A stretch of DNA of 64,000 nt from Escallonia rubra (GCA_033065855.1 JAVXUO010000415.1:647501-711500), one strand, 5' to 3'; shown: positions 48,311-59,625, numbered from the stretch's first letter. Numbers and translations: made by a program. The notes: generated by a model not told the origin, from the sequence alone.

Positions 48311-48601
48311 TCGCCGGTGGGTGAGATATTCGAGACAGAGAAAGAAACGAGAGAAATAAGAAGTTCTGATTTGTTTTAAAGACAAGTTTTAGCGACGCAA
48401 TTACACCGTCGCTAAAAGCCAGTCGGAAAAAGCTATCGTTAACGACGGAATTTTTAGCGACGGTAGCATTTTGTCGCTTATAATGTTTTTAACAACAGAA
48501 ATTTACCAACGGGTTTATCCTTCTCTGAAAGACGTTTTAGTGACGGAATTCCTTCAGTCGCTAAAAGTCCGTCGCAAAATCATTGTTTTCTTTTAGTGAG
48601 C

Positions 48602-50038
48602 AGAAGCTCCATAAGTTGAGATCGGAGTGGTCCTTTAAGGTCAATGAGGAGGTTATGAAGCTCCGCCCACATCGAGTTCAATAGAGTGATCCAATACCCC
48701 ACCTCATTAGCCAACATCGCACCTGTCCTAAAACAAGCCAGCCAGGTTCAGATGTGTGTTGATTCCCAAGACCTTAGTCGAGCCTTCGCTAAAGATGATT
48801 TTCATATGCCTATTATAAACATGATCATAGACAACACCGCAGAGCAAGAGTTGGTTGCCTTCGTGGATTGCTTCGCGAGATACAATCAGATAAAGATGGC
48901 TCCTGCGAATAAGGAGAAAAAAAACTTTAATCGCCCCCTGGGGTACCCTTTGTTACACATAGTTGCCCTTTGGATTGAAGAATGCCGGGGATAGATATCA
49001 GCAAGCAACCCTCTTCCATGATATGATTCATAAGGAAGTAGAAGTATATGTTGATGATATTATCATCAAATCTAAGAAGTGTGGAGATCACTGTACAATA
49101 CTAAAGAAGCACTTTGAGAAATTAAGTCAATACAATGTAAGACTCAACTCACAGAAGTGTGTGTTCAGGGTTATAGTCGGGCAACTACTAGGATTTATGG
49201 TTAGCAAACGGGGTATAAAAATCAATCCAGCTAATATTAAAGCCATAATCAAGATGACCCTACCCAGGAGCGAGAAAGAAATCTGAGGATTCATGGGTAG
49301 GATCTAGTACATCAGCCGATTTGTATCCCAGTTGACTATTAATCGTGAGTTTGTGTTCAAGTTGTTCAAGAAAGATTCAGCCAAAGAGTGGAATTCCCTG
49401 TGCCAAGAAGCTTTTGACAAAATCAATTAATACCTCAGCAACCCGCCGGTCCTGAGCCCTCTAATACCCGGTAATCCCTTACTGTTATACCTAACAGTAA
49501 CCTATCTTGCAGCTGCTGGGTCCATGTTAGCTGAACCATTTGTAGCATTCATTAGTCGAGACAATCATGTAGTATTTGAGCAAGAAGTTGACCCAAGGAG
49601 AGATAAATTACTCAGTGTTGGAGAAGACGTGTTTATCGTTAGTCTAGGTAACACAGAGATTGCCACATTATGTTTTACCCTATCAGATTGTTGGCTAGGA
49701 TGGATCCTATGAAATATCTGTTATAAAAAACTAGTTCTATCCAACCTCGCAGCAAAGTAGATCTTGTTACTTTCAGAGTTCGACATCACCTATGTCACCC
49801 AAAAGTCAATCAAAGGAAAGGCCATGGTCGACTTGTTAGCTGATTGTCCGACGGAGGATACCAGTAAATGAGAAGCAAAATTTTCAGATAAAAAAGTTTA
49901 GATCATTGAGTCGGAGATGAGGTGGCAATTATATTTTTCCAGGGTAGTGAACAACAAAGGATTTGGGGTAGGAATATTGTTGATATTACCAGATGGTATC
50001 CATTTGCCCATAGCCATCAAGTGAACCTTTGACGAAGA
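48602..50038 (+). pseudogene. Gypsy element 2 reverse transcriptase and RNase H start
   Basis: RT blocks are QVQMCVDSQDLSRAFAKDDF (about 48738-48800), then a frame change to MPFGLKNAGDRYQQA, and EVEVYVDDIIIKSKK with the YVDD catalytic box (about 49040-49080), then LLGFMVSKRGIKINP. RNase H-like sequence follows (about 49400-50038) with stops. The element is not functional. Confidence 0.82.
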
Positions 50039-51385
50039 TGCTAACTAAACAACCTCAAACAATTAAAGAGCAATAAGTAAAGAGATTGAGTTAGAGATAC
50101 TTGACAATGAGATTTAAATGGTTCGGCTTGATATACCCTCAAGCCTACATCCACCTCTTCAAGGAAGTCCATTGCAAGAGCACTAGAATCCACTATCAAC
50201 AATCTTCTTCCAGGTCAAGATCAAAACCCTTACAACACTTGGTGATATCCCCACACCAAGCACAAGCCTTGAATCCACAAAGCTCACCCAAGACTTGACA
50301 AACCCAAGCCTTGATCACAATCCTTTTACAAAGATCAAATGTGTACAAAGAAACTCTCTTGAAAGGAAATGAGTACAAATGAATCTCTAGTGCAATAGAG
50401 AGATGAGAGAATTGATGACTTGAAGGATGCTCACTCTCAATCAAAGAATTGCTCACAAAGATGCTCTCTTTAATGATGTAAAATCATAAAGATGAAAAGA
50501 GATAAGTTTAATCTATGAGCCTTGATGTTTCTCTAATGAATGAAGGCTTAGAATGTGGTTTCCATAGTGTATGATGAAGCCCCAAATCATTTATATAGAG
50601 AGCAAATGAAATATAGCCGTTATAGGCATAATATGGGCAAAACTGCAATTGCAGTCGACTGTAACCCATTGCAGTCGACTGTAATCCCTCGAAAATAGCC
50701 GTTGGAGTTTTGTCCTCGAAAATAGCCGCTGGAACTGAATTTTGACCAATGCAGTCGACTGCATTGAAATGCAGTCGACTGTATTCAATCACAGCCGACT
50801 GTATTACCCTACTGCCTATCGGCTGCCTCACGGAACCCCCTTTCCTATTTTGGGCATAACTTTCTCTAGAAAAATCGAATTGAGGTGCCATTTTTTGCGT
50901 TGGAAAGATAATGAAAATTTCTATCAAGATATGAAAAGTTTAGCACCAAAAACATTTTTTGAGAAAATCTGAGTAAGCTCCAAAGTTCACTCATTTTCAA
51001 GAACCACACTCGTGTGAATGATTATGAACTCACATGCAATGCACAAGGTGTCTTAAGGTCTTTTTAGGTCATAGTCATCAATCCAAGCATCAAACCAAGA
51101 CTAGTTACATAATATGAAAGATCAATTATAATCGATAGTAACTTAACCGATGCATTCTTTGTTGCTCTTCGACATTGGACTTGATGAAGCTTCTATAGCA
51201 TGTCCACTATAACTTTAAGCTTCTTTGGCTTTAATCGATCTATCCAACTTCTCAAATGTGTCTTCATGAGTGTGCATGTATATACCTACTAAGAATACAC
51301 TCAAAGCACACATTAGAACATAATCAATGTGTAGTTATCATCAAAACAAGCTGTAAGCTTAGGTTATCCAACCATAGGGCTAACA
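50039..51385 (-). mobile_element. Solo-LTR-like insertion in the gypsy RNase H region
   Basis: Read on the minus strand the block starts TGTTAGCCCTATGG and ends ...GTTTAGTTAGCA, with LTR-type TG/CA ends. It has a minus-strand TATATAA at about 50590-50597. It interrupts RNase H between FDEDA and the residues that follow (TNNTVEYEAC). No retroelement genes are inside, so a solo LTR left by recombination is the likeliest reading, probably of copia type. Flanking target duplications are not clear, so the ends are approximate. Phased palindromes lie at 50652-50801. Confidence 0.55.
50652..50801. repeat. CAGTCGACTG palindromes in 20-bp register
   Basis: The perfect 10-bp palindrome cagtcgactg starts at 50652, 50672, 50752 and 50772, and a one-base variant (cagccgactg) at 50792. 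All are in steps of 20 bp. A second repeat, tcgaaaatagccgttgga, occurs twice between them. Confidence 0.88.
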
Positions 51386-52770
51386 GGTACTAACAACACC
51401 GTCGAATACGAAGCAGCATGTATCATAGGTTTAGAGATGGATATGAGCTTAGGAGCCCTAGAGATCATAGTATAGGGTGATTCATCATTGACCTAGTACT
51501 AGATACAAGGGTTCTAGAGGATTAGAGACGAACGTTGCAAGCATAACACGCCCATTTAGAGAAGGTTGTGGACCAATTCGAGGATGTAGAGTTCAATTAC
51601 CTACCCCGACTCAAGAACAACTTTGTAGATGCTTTAGCCACTCTCGTATCAATGGTGGATATACCTGAGGGACAGGAAGTAGAGCCGTTTGTGATCAAAG
51701 AAAGGGGGGGGGGAGAGAGATTGGACAACTTATTACTTTATGATTACATCCGTAGAAGAAGATGAAATAGCCGGACCGTGGTATACCGGTGTCTAGAACC
51801 TTATCCAAGACGGTAAATACCCTGACAGATTTGTCGCGAAAGATCGTGTATTTCTGAGGAGATGGGTAGCACAGTTCATCAGGTGCTACCAACTCTTATA
51901 TAAGAGACACTATGATAGAGAACACTTACTGGTCACATGAACGGTCGTATGATAGCGAAGAAAATTCTCCAACAGGGATATTACTGAAGTATAATTGAAG
52001 AAGACAATATCAATCATGTAAGAAGGTGCCATTTGTCAAGTTTACACCTATTTGCAGCATCTCTCTCCTTAAGAGTTATACAACATGACGTCTCCATGGT
52101 CTTTTTAAGTTTGGGGAATAGATGTAATAAGAAAGATCAGTCTTAAGGCCTTTAATGGACACTAGTTTATATTAGTAGCCATTGATTATTTTACAAAGTG
52201 AGTGGAAGCCGATTTGTGCGCTGTCTTCAATGCCAGGAAAGTAGCTCAGTTCATTAGGAACAACATCATTTGCCGGAATGTAGTGCCTCAAGAGTTAATT
52301 TCCGACAACGGGTTGCATTTCGAAGGGAAAGTCACATAATTAGCCGAAGAAGATGGTATTATCCGATATCGGTCATCACCTTACCGACAGTAGACCAATG
52401 GGGCTGTAGTGGTTGCAAATAAAAAAAAATCAAAAAATATGCTGAGTAAAATGACGGATTCTTATCGGACTTGGCCGGATAGGCTTCCCTATGCCCTCTG
52501 AGGCTATAGGACATCAATGAGAACGTCAACTGGGGCTACCCCATATTCGCTAGTTTATGGTATGAAAGCAGTCCTCCCAGTGGAATTGGAAGTAAACTCT
52601 CTTAGAGCACTGTTGGAGAATCAAGTAGCTGACGAAGATTGGGTCAAACACAGCTTTGAAGAGCTAGCACTAGTAGATGAGAAAAGGTTAAAAATCCTTT
52701 ACCACATTCAGGGCTACCAGAAATGGATTGCGCAAGCATTTAACAAGCGAGTGAAAAGACGTGGCTGAAA
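51386..52770 (+). pseudogene. Gypsy element 2 RNase H C-terminus and integrase
   Basis: RNase H C-terminus: VEFNYLPRLKNNFVDALATL (about 51580-51640). Integrase pieces follow: VAQFIRCYQLLYKRHYD (zinc region), the catalytic core with FILVAIDYFTK (about 52165-52200) and NGLHFEG, then TGATPYSLVYGMKAVLPVE (about 52520-52590). Several stops and frameshifts make it non-functional. Confidence 0.78.
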
Positions 52771-53560
52771 GAAAGAGATTTGGTATTGAAGGAAAATATA
52801 TGACACATTTGGAAGTCACGAGGACAGCTTGAACCGAACTAGTCAGGTCCCAATATGATCAAGCAAATGATGACTAATGGTATATCATTATTAGTCGATT
52901 TAGATGGAATTGAGTTGTCACAATTAGTTAACCTAGACCGACTAAAGAAATATTATGCATGAGTGAAAATTGTAACTGAACTACGAATGACCTGATCTTA
53001 CTTAAGAATACTATTTAGCACATACGTGTCAATGTAACACATCAGAATGATGGACGTAGGCAGCCGTAAAGATGGCTCGAGTGCGGTCAAAATTTAACAA
53101 AAAGTCCTTTATTCTATTGGCTATGAACTCAGTTACATTCTCGAGTTAGGATGAAAACTCTAAAATGGGCAGCCTAGGAAAAAGTTAGGGCAAAGCAAAA
53201 AACTACAAAATAAAAGTACTAACAAAAATAAAAAAGGCCTACTAGGACGAAAACTCTTTGAAGGGCTGCCTAGGCAGTAGTTAAGGCAAAAGAAAAACTT
53301 ATAGGTCATATCAGCAGTCTAAGAGTGAGCTACCATCACATTCCTTTCTTCTTCTTTGAGGAAGGACGATCCTCTTCATCTAGAATTATGATCGACCTGA
53401 ATCTATGCATATCATTCCTTTTAGTCAGCCTATACGATACATAATCACACCCTCTAGAATCTCTGCTTCAGCTGAAGAGACTCTTTCCAAATTTCTCAAC
53501 CTTTGTACCCTTGGCACACTTACGATTAAAATGGCCCTTCACATGAGCATTTATGTCATC
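52771..53560 (+). other. Gypsy element 2 3' non-coding part
   Basis: No domain is recognised. The words actaggacgaaaactc and gcctaggaaaaagttag recur loosely, which suggests old tandem duplication. Confidence 0.4.
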
Positions 53561-53567
53561 TTCATGT

Positions 53568-54640
53568 TCAGGAGTAGCTTTGTGTCTTTTGGTGATTCTT
53601 TTTAATCGGTAAGGAACGACTCTTCCAAGGTTCATCAATATGCAGAGACCGTAGCGAATTTTCGTTCACATCGAATTTGTCTTCAAACATCTGGGAACCG
53701 ATCCAAGACCGCCGGATCCATGTGACACGAACTTCTTCCTCTACCTCCGGATGATGAAAACCTTGAATTATACTCTGGGAAGATCTAACCAAATTAGGCA
53801 ACTCGGGCCCTAAACCTGTTGTAGCACGAGCTTCCTCTTTAGCTTGCTCCAGGAACTTGATTTACAGGCACTCGAAAAGTCCTACTTTAGTTCTACCCAT
53901 AGTCTGTTCTCTAAAGTCGGTACCTTCTCCCGAAAAAGAGGCCAGAGCTAACTAGTAAGCCTCATATAATAGTGGAGCAATCGGGTCTTCACAATTGACA
54001 AATGTCTCACCCCTATAGAGTGATCAAAGTAAGGAGAAAAACCCCAACCCTGAGAAATGGCCTTAATCACTTAAGGGCTAATGTCTCTCACCACAACATC
54101 GAAGTTATAGTAAAAATTTGTAACAACTTGTTCGTAATCGAACTGCCTCAAAATTCGACACGCAAAGTGGAATGAAAAAGAGCGTAGTCCTAGAAGGTAG
54201 ACATAGTGGAACCCATAAGTCCACATAATAGGCCCATGGGCCTCATACCAGCCACAATACCAATGGTTATCCTTGGTTTCCCGCATAGAGAAAAAATGAG
54301 TCTAATCATCTATCCCAGAATGATCCCAAAATGTAGCCATCTTGATTGATTGGGACAACAAATGGGTAAATTGGCAGGGACGTCCAATAAAGTCGAGAAT
54401 TCTTCATGAATAAGGAATAACTCATCGAGGCCCAATCGAAAGACATGATCTTCGGGATCCCAAAATTTTCACGCAGCCCCGAGTATATCTTCGTGAATGA
54501 CCACCGTGGCAAATTGCTGGCCGGCTCTATCAAGATGAATAAGCTTAACTCTGTTGAAGAAATCGGTGAAAGCTTGAAATTGGAGATTGAAGATTATGGG
54601 GTTATCTTCGGGAGGCCATTGGAGTTCTTCTGAGAGACTA
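53568..54640 (-). pseudogene. Antisense ORF of gypsy element 2, mobile-domain-like
   Basis: On the strand opposite to pol are broken open frames with FGIPKIMSFDWASMSYSLF, WYEAHGPIMWTYGFHYVYLL and FHFACRILRQFDYEQVV. The last block resembles the FSPHRVLRQFG-type segment of plant mobile-domain ORFs in Tat-type elements. Three pieces (54306-54533, 54071-54286, 53568-53801) are in different frames, so at least two frameshifts are present. The family call is from recall and tentative. Confidence 0.4.
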
Positions 54641-54700
54641 AGAGTCGAATGCCACCCCTGAAGGATGAGTCCCGAATATACACGGAGGGAGCCCTAAATT

Positions 54701-55560
54701 GTTTGGAAATATGACACAAAAATTAAAAGTATGAAAGAATTATCGGATAAACAAAACGGTTATCAACAAACTTGCTAATTTTCCTTATGTTTTGAATATT
54801 TGTGAATGTCGATCTCACGGATCAACCGTTCAATTTTACCTGAATAATTGATTTTCTTCTGATCAATTGTTTGATTTTACCAGAAAAATGAATTTTCTTT
54901 TGATCAATTGTCCGATTTAATCCAAAAAATGAATTTTGATCCTGACCAACCGGTAGGTTTTAGGCTCGATATCGAAAAATTTCATAATTATCACTGGCTA
55001 ACCAGCCAATTAGTCAGTCTTTATGAATATTTTGCAGGGTTTGCCCCTTTGGAGTCTAAACCCTGTAGTTATTCTCAATCCAACCCAATCCCATCCATTT
55101 TCACCTTCTTACCACGAGTTCCATTCCACCTCCTCTACTCCCCACCGTGCACCCATTCACCATTATGTAAAACCTAACACGAAAGAATGAAAGGAAACCT
55201 AACACATCTAAGTCAAACTTTTTGGTCAATCTGTTACATATTTTGGTAGTAGGTTTTGAAATTTGATTATGCAGAAGGTTTTGAGCTCCCAAAGAATAGT
55301 TGTATGTAAAGTGCATGGGTTCTTTGTGTGATGGAGGAGGATACGATACCAAGAAAAGTCTGGAATGAAAATTGTAATGGCAAAGCATGGTTGAGCCTTA
55401 TTCTGGACATGTTGCTACAGAAGCCAAAATGAGAAGACTAACACGGGGGGAAGTCCCTGATATTTGGTCTTTGAACGAAAAATCATTCGATCATCAACGT
55501 GGTTGATATCCAATGATGTCAGTATTGGTTGGCCTCGCTTGGTTTCTAGAGTAAATGGAC
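54701..55560. other. Intergenic DNA, no gene seen
   Basis: The word gatcaattgt(t/c)(t/c)gattt with ttttct repeats loosely at 54810-54940. Nothing coding was recognised. Confidence 0.4.
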
Positions 55561-55569
55561 CATGTTGGA

Positions 55570-56212
55570 AGATCATGGGGAGTAGAGGTAAGCGTCAAAC
55601 CATTTAAACCGATCCGAACCGTTCAAACCAAACCAATCCAATTTGAATTGTCCAAAGATCTTAACAGTTCGGTTTCACATTTCTCAAACAAATTTTGGTT
55701 CGATTCGGTTCACGGTTCACATTTTTTAAACCAATTCCAAACCGAAGCGAACCAACCTATGATATGTTAATCTATTTTTAGTAACATTCGTTGAGAATTT
55801 CACATATATGGTACTAAACAAGTCCAAATAAACATATTTTGAAAGTTAAAAGAAAAGAAAATAATGAGATCACTTATAACACAAAAAATTCGTGACCAAT
55901 ATCTATTCTATGTTCACTCATTCTTCTTGTACATTAACGAGCACTTATATATCGATTGTAAGAAGATTATATGTAATTTAGAGAAAATATAACTTTAATT
56001 TTTAATTATTATTAGATCTAATAGTAGTGTGCAAATGAACGATACATTTAAATGAAAAAAAACTGTTTAAAATGACCAAATCGAACCGTTTAAATCGACC
56101 AAACCGATGGTGTTTGATTTGATTCGGTTCACAAATTTTCAAATCGAGGCGTAACGGTTCGATTTGCGATTTGACCTCAAAACCGAACCAAATCAAATCG
56201 TGCTCACCCATA
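55570..56212. mobile_element. hAT-like non-autonomous element
   Basis: Both ends are rich in cgaaccg and aaccgaacc type words in opposite orientation. The left is 'aggtaagcgtcaaac...gatccgaaccg' and the right is '...aaccgaaccaaatc...gtgctcaccca'. This is the style of many plant hAT MITEs. The inverted repeat is imperfect and the 8-bp target duplication could not be fixed, so the ends are uncertain. Confidence 0.35.
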
Positions 56213-56498
56213 ACGGGTAGGCCATAAGGTTGGTTTCACCAGCACAATGGACCAGGGTTAACAGCGGCCGAGGAATAATAGAAATTTAAGGAGGAAGACA
56301 AACATAAGATACTTTATTAGACCCATTGAATATCCTAATATATACCATGCCGAAATCTTTGTTTAACTTATTGAATCTTATCGTACATGTTAAAAGTTTG
56401 AAAAAATACAGATGCACGTGTCGTATAGTTGAACATAAGTAATTAACTTAAAAGTTAAGAGGCCACGTACTACACTAGTAACAAAACTTCATATATGA

Positions 56499-57281
56499 AG
56501 ACAAGTATGGAAAGATGCAGTTGTAGCAAACTTTATAACGAAACAATCAGACAATTTAGAAACAAGAGAAGAAATGATAAGATATATGATACAATTTTTA
56601 GGACCGATAGCTAAGGCTAATTTTGAAGAATGGCAAAAGACTTATCCAGATGACTTAAAACAAATGGCAGACTTAGGACCTAATCCTTATAATTTTGTTA
56701 ACACTATACAATTAATTTTAACAGGTAGAAATCCTAATACAGGAGATACTATAATACAAACAGAGGCAGCTAGAAAATTAGAACAAGTACATTTATATAG
56801 TTGGCATAACATAAAACCTTTTATGCAAGAATATTATTACTTTGCTTCACAAAGTGGAAATATTTATAAACCAGCTGTAATAGACAAATTTCTAAACAAA
56901 TTACCAGGCGCTTTAGGAAGAGAAATATATGATACAATTAAAAAACTTAGCACTACTTATACACCTTCTTTAGGCACCGTTTTCGAATATGTAATAGACA
57001 TATTAGTATCTAAATGTACTAATATACAAATAGCTAGACAATTAAAAAATGAAACTAGTTTTTGCAAAGAAATATACACCCCACAACATTATGGTCAAGA
57101 AGAATCTAGACCAAAATATAATAAGAGGCCCCATAGAAAATATAGGCAACCTAGAAAGACATATTATTTAAGAAAGAGTAAAGCTAGAAAACCTTTCTTA
57201 AATCCTAAACATGTTAGGAAATATGACACTAGAAGAATATACAAAAATAAAATTACTTGTTACTCTTGTGGAGAACCATAT
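56499..57281 (+). pseudogene. Caulimovirid coat-protein fragment, truncated at both ends
   Basis: The frame is open from about 56499 and no ATG is needed until 56574. It has the coat-protein core with QVHLYSWHNIKPFMQEYY and KPAVIDKFLNKLPGALGREI, then a basic Lys/Arg-rich region, and the first half of the zinc knuckle (CYSCGEP at 57258-57278). The knuckle's His and last Cys are missing because the frame runs into the inverted leader and stops at 57305. The viral sequence begins abruptly near 56499, so the N-terminus is missing too. In the virus this protein forms the capsid and binds RNA through the knuckle. Confidence 0.85.
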
Positions 57282-58011
57282 CGACGTCTGGTATCCGTAG
57301 ATTAATCATTCAGAAGAGAAAGAGTCCCCGGTTGGACCGTGATCCATTAAGGACGAAGCATAATATTGATAAAAACACAACGGAATACTGAAAAGATTCA
57401 AAAAGGATAGGGCAAAAACTTAGAGAGAGAGAGAGGCTTTGTAGAAGGTTTATTTTTTCAAAAAAAATTTCAGAATGCTGGGTAGGTCTAGTCGAGAATA
57501 AATCTCAGGATGCCGGGTTTGAACTGCCAAAGCTTTCTTTTTAGGCTAAAAAACTCAGGGCATGCGTTAGTCTGCGGGTTTTCAACGCCATCACTAGGCA
57601 ATAACCCTGAACGACTCGCTCCCACTTTTGTTTTAAAACCCAGAAAGAAGACTCTGGAAATCCGTTTTAAAAGCATAATTGATTTAAATCTCGGTAAACC
57701 TGGGATAAGCATAATCAATTTTTTCAAAACAAATTTTAAAAGAGTCTCTCTTTCCCAAGTAAATGCCATATGATTTTGAATCAAAACATTATTAAGATGT
57801 TTTTAGTCATATTAGACTTAGAAATGTTCCTTTTCAATTCATAGAATGTGTTTCGCCATTGAGCGTTTTCACCCCAGAATGTTAAACAAGTTTAAAGAGT
57901 AAACTTACTTGAAATAAAGATTGCTGCGTGCTTGATTTGAAGACAGAGTTGATTTACAGAGAGAAGTGAGATTGTATGAAGCAGAGAAGTTTTCAAAGAG
58001 AAATTTGTATT
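57277..58011 (-). repeat. Inverted copy of the viral leader (left arm, 735 bp)
   Basis: This is the reverse complement of 61537-62272 with only about three differences seen by eye (near 57370, 57470 and 57975). It covers most of the leader downstream of the promoter, but neither the TATA box nor the primer-binding site. A 98-codon open frame inside reads the same in both arms. Confidence 0.95.
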
Positions 58012-59625
58012 AAAGGCAAAAATAAAATATGTGAAGACTGTAGTAATGGTAAGACAAATTGTTGTTTAACCAATATAGACATAGGAGATCAATGTATAAA
58101 AATAGAAGACATAATAGAAGATGACAACAACATTAATGATAACATAGATCTAGATATTTATAGCTTAGACAAAATAAGTTATAATTTAATAAATTACTTT
58201 ACAAATAAACAAGATATTCTTAGAGCTATAGACAAACTCCCATTTATAGGAGAAGATCCTATTAAACGATGGGATTTAAATCAAATATACTGTAAGCTAG
58301 ATATTATAAATCCAGACTATATTGTTAAAACTGCTAATATAGAAGCAAGTAGTTTAGATACAGAAGACTTTAAAATGCACATTAAAGATTTAACCGAGTT
58401 AAAAGTAATAAGACCAAGCAATAGTCCTCATAGATCCGCAGCTTTTATAGTTAGAAATCATGCAGAAATACTTAGAGGCAAAAGTAGAATGGTAATAAAT
58501 TATAAAAGACTTAATGACAATATAAAAGACGATAGTTATAATATACCTAACAAGACATTCCTTTTAAGCAAAATACAAGGCAAGAAAATATTTAGTAAAT
58601 TTGACTGCAAATCAGGCTTTTATCAAATTAAGATGTGGCCAGAAGACATTAAATGGACAGCATTTACTACACCTGAAGGCTTATATGAATGGTTAGTCAT
58701 GCCTTTTGGTCTTAAGACAGCACCTAGTATCTTCCAACGTAAGATGGATGATATTTTTAGGCCTTATAATAATTTTATCTTAGTATACATAGATGACATA
58801 TTAGTTTGTAGTAAAAATGAGACTGAACATTTGTCCCATTTAGACTTAGTTTTTAAACTTTTTGACAAACATGGTTTAATTCTTAGTAAGAAAAAAGTTG
58901 AATTATTCAAGACAAATATAAAGTTTTTAGGGATGGAAATAGGTAATGGCAAGATAAAATTACAAGAGCACATAGCTAAAAAGATCTTAGATTTTCCAGA
59001 CAAATTAGAAGGATTAAAACAAATCCAGGCATTTTTAGGCTTAGTTAATCAAGCTAGAATATATTTTAAAGATCTTAGTAAATTAATAGGTCCATTATAC
59101 AATAAGACTAGGAAAAATGGACAAAGACATTTTAACACAGAAGACATTAGATTAGTTAAAACTATAAAAGAGAAAGTTAAACAATTACCAGACTTATATT
59201 TACCCCTAGACACTGATTATCTAATAGTACAGACAGATGGATGCAAAGACGGTTGGGGAGCAGTCTTATACTGTAAACCAAACAAGTATAGTAACAAGAA
59301 AGAAGAAAGAATATGTAGATATGCTAGTGGCAAATACAAAGAAAGTAATCAATATTTGACTAGTTTAGACTATGAATTATTAGCCATAGTTTATGCACTA
59401 GAACATTTCAAAGCACTATTAATTTCTAAATATGAATTTTGTATTAGAACAGACTGTGAGGCTATAGTTAGATATAATAAAAATAAAGACACCAGATACA
59501 CTAATAGGTGGTTAAAATTTATGACCTCATTAAGCAATTATAGAATAGATAAGATAGAATGGCAACACATTAAAGGAGTTGATAACTCCATTGCTGATTT
59601 ATTATCCAGAAAAATTCTATCTTAA
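57976..59625 (+). CDS. Caulimovirid reverse transcriptase-RNase H, protease missing (549 aa)
   Basis: This is the polymerase that copies pregenomic RNA to DNA. The first 12 codons come from the inverted leader; viral coding starts at about 58012. Seen: a family-typical lead-in (WDLNQIYCKLDIINPDYI, near residue 100), RT motifs SNSPHRSAAFIV, SKFDCKSGFYQIKM, MPFGLKTAPSIFQ and the catalytic YIDD at residues 271-274. RNase H acidic residues are at D421 (QTDGC), E467 (DYELL) and D493 (RTDCE), with the closing DNSIADLLSR. The aspartic protease that normally precedes RT is absent, and no stop interrupts RT or RNase H. It ends 75 bp before the transactivator. As an endogenous copy it lacks its natural start, so a normal product is unlikely. 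Confidence 0.9.
   Translation: MKQRSFQREICIKGKNKICEDCSNGKTNCCLTNIDIGDQCIKIEDIIEDDNNINDNIDLDIYSLDKISYNLINYFTNKQDILRAIDKLPFIGEDPIKRWDLNQIYCKLDIINPDYIVKTANIEASSLDTEDFKMHIKDLTELKVIRPSNSPHRSAAFIVRNHAEILRGKSRMVINYKRLNDNIKDDSYNIPNKTFLLSKIQGKKIFSKFDCKSGFYQIKMWPEDIKWTAFTTPEGLYEWLVMPFGLKTAPSIFQRKMDDIFRPYNNFILVYIDDILVCSKNETEHLSHLDLVFKLFDKHGLILSKKKVELFKTNIKFLGMEIGNGKIKLQEHIAKKILDFPDKLEGLKQIQAFLGLVNQARIYFKDLSKLIGPLYNKTRKNGQRHFNTEDIRLVKTIKEKVKQLPDLYLPLDTDYLIVQTDGCKDGWGAVLYCKPNKYSNKKEERICRYASGKYKESNQYLTSLDYELLAIVYALEHFKALLISKYEFCIRTDCEAIVRYNKNKDTRYTNRWLKFMTSLSNYRIDKIEWQHIKGVDNSIADLLSRKILS

Larger units (their letters stand above)
45859..48598. mobile_element. CACTA transposon 2 carrying a B3-domain gene
   Basis: It starts CACTACAAGAAATAAGG and ends attgttttcttttagtg. 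The 3-bp duplication agc lies on both sides (45856-45858 and 48599-48601). Subterminal tttagcgacgg words (45885-46220 and 48385-48585) show it is the same family as CACTA 1. Removing the element and one agc restores the gypsy reading frame, which proves the boundaries. It carries no transposase but a two-exon B3 gene (46811-47256) and a 40-bp array. Confidence 0.94.
38196..54700 (+). mobile_element. Ty3/gypsy element 2 (Tat/Ogre-like), internal region with nested insertions
   Basis: From the primer-binding-like site onward the interior shows a leader repeat array, gag, protease, G-patch-like segment, reverse transcriptase, RNase H and integrase, in canonical gypsy order, all with stops. Two CACTA elements and a solo-LTR-like block are nested in it. 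At the 3' side is a decayed antisense ORF. The 3' LTR was not identified and the right edge is approximate. Confidence 0.72.

Noticed and set aside
48014-48385. Long frames on both strands (up to 123 aa)
   Set aside because: They come from the 40-bp GC-rich tandem array in CACTA 2.
54445-54633. 62-aa plus-strand frame overlapping the antisense ORF of gypsy element 2
   Set aside because: The opposite strand fits retroelement antisense ORFs better, and this frame has no neighbours in frame.
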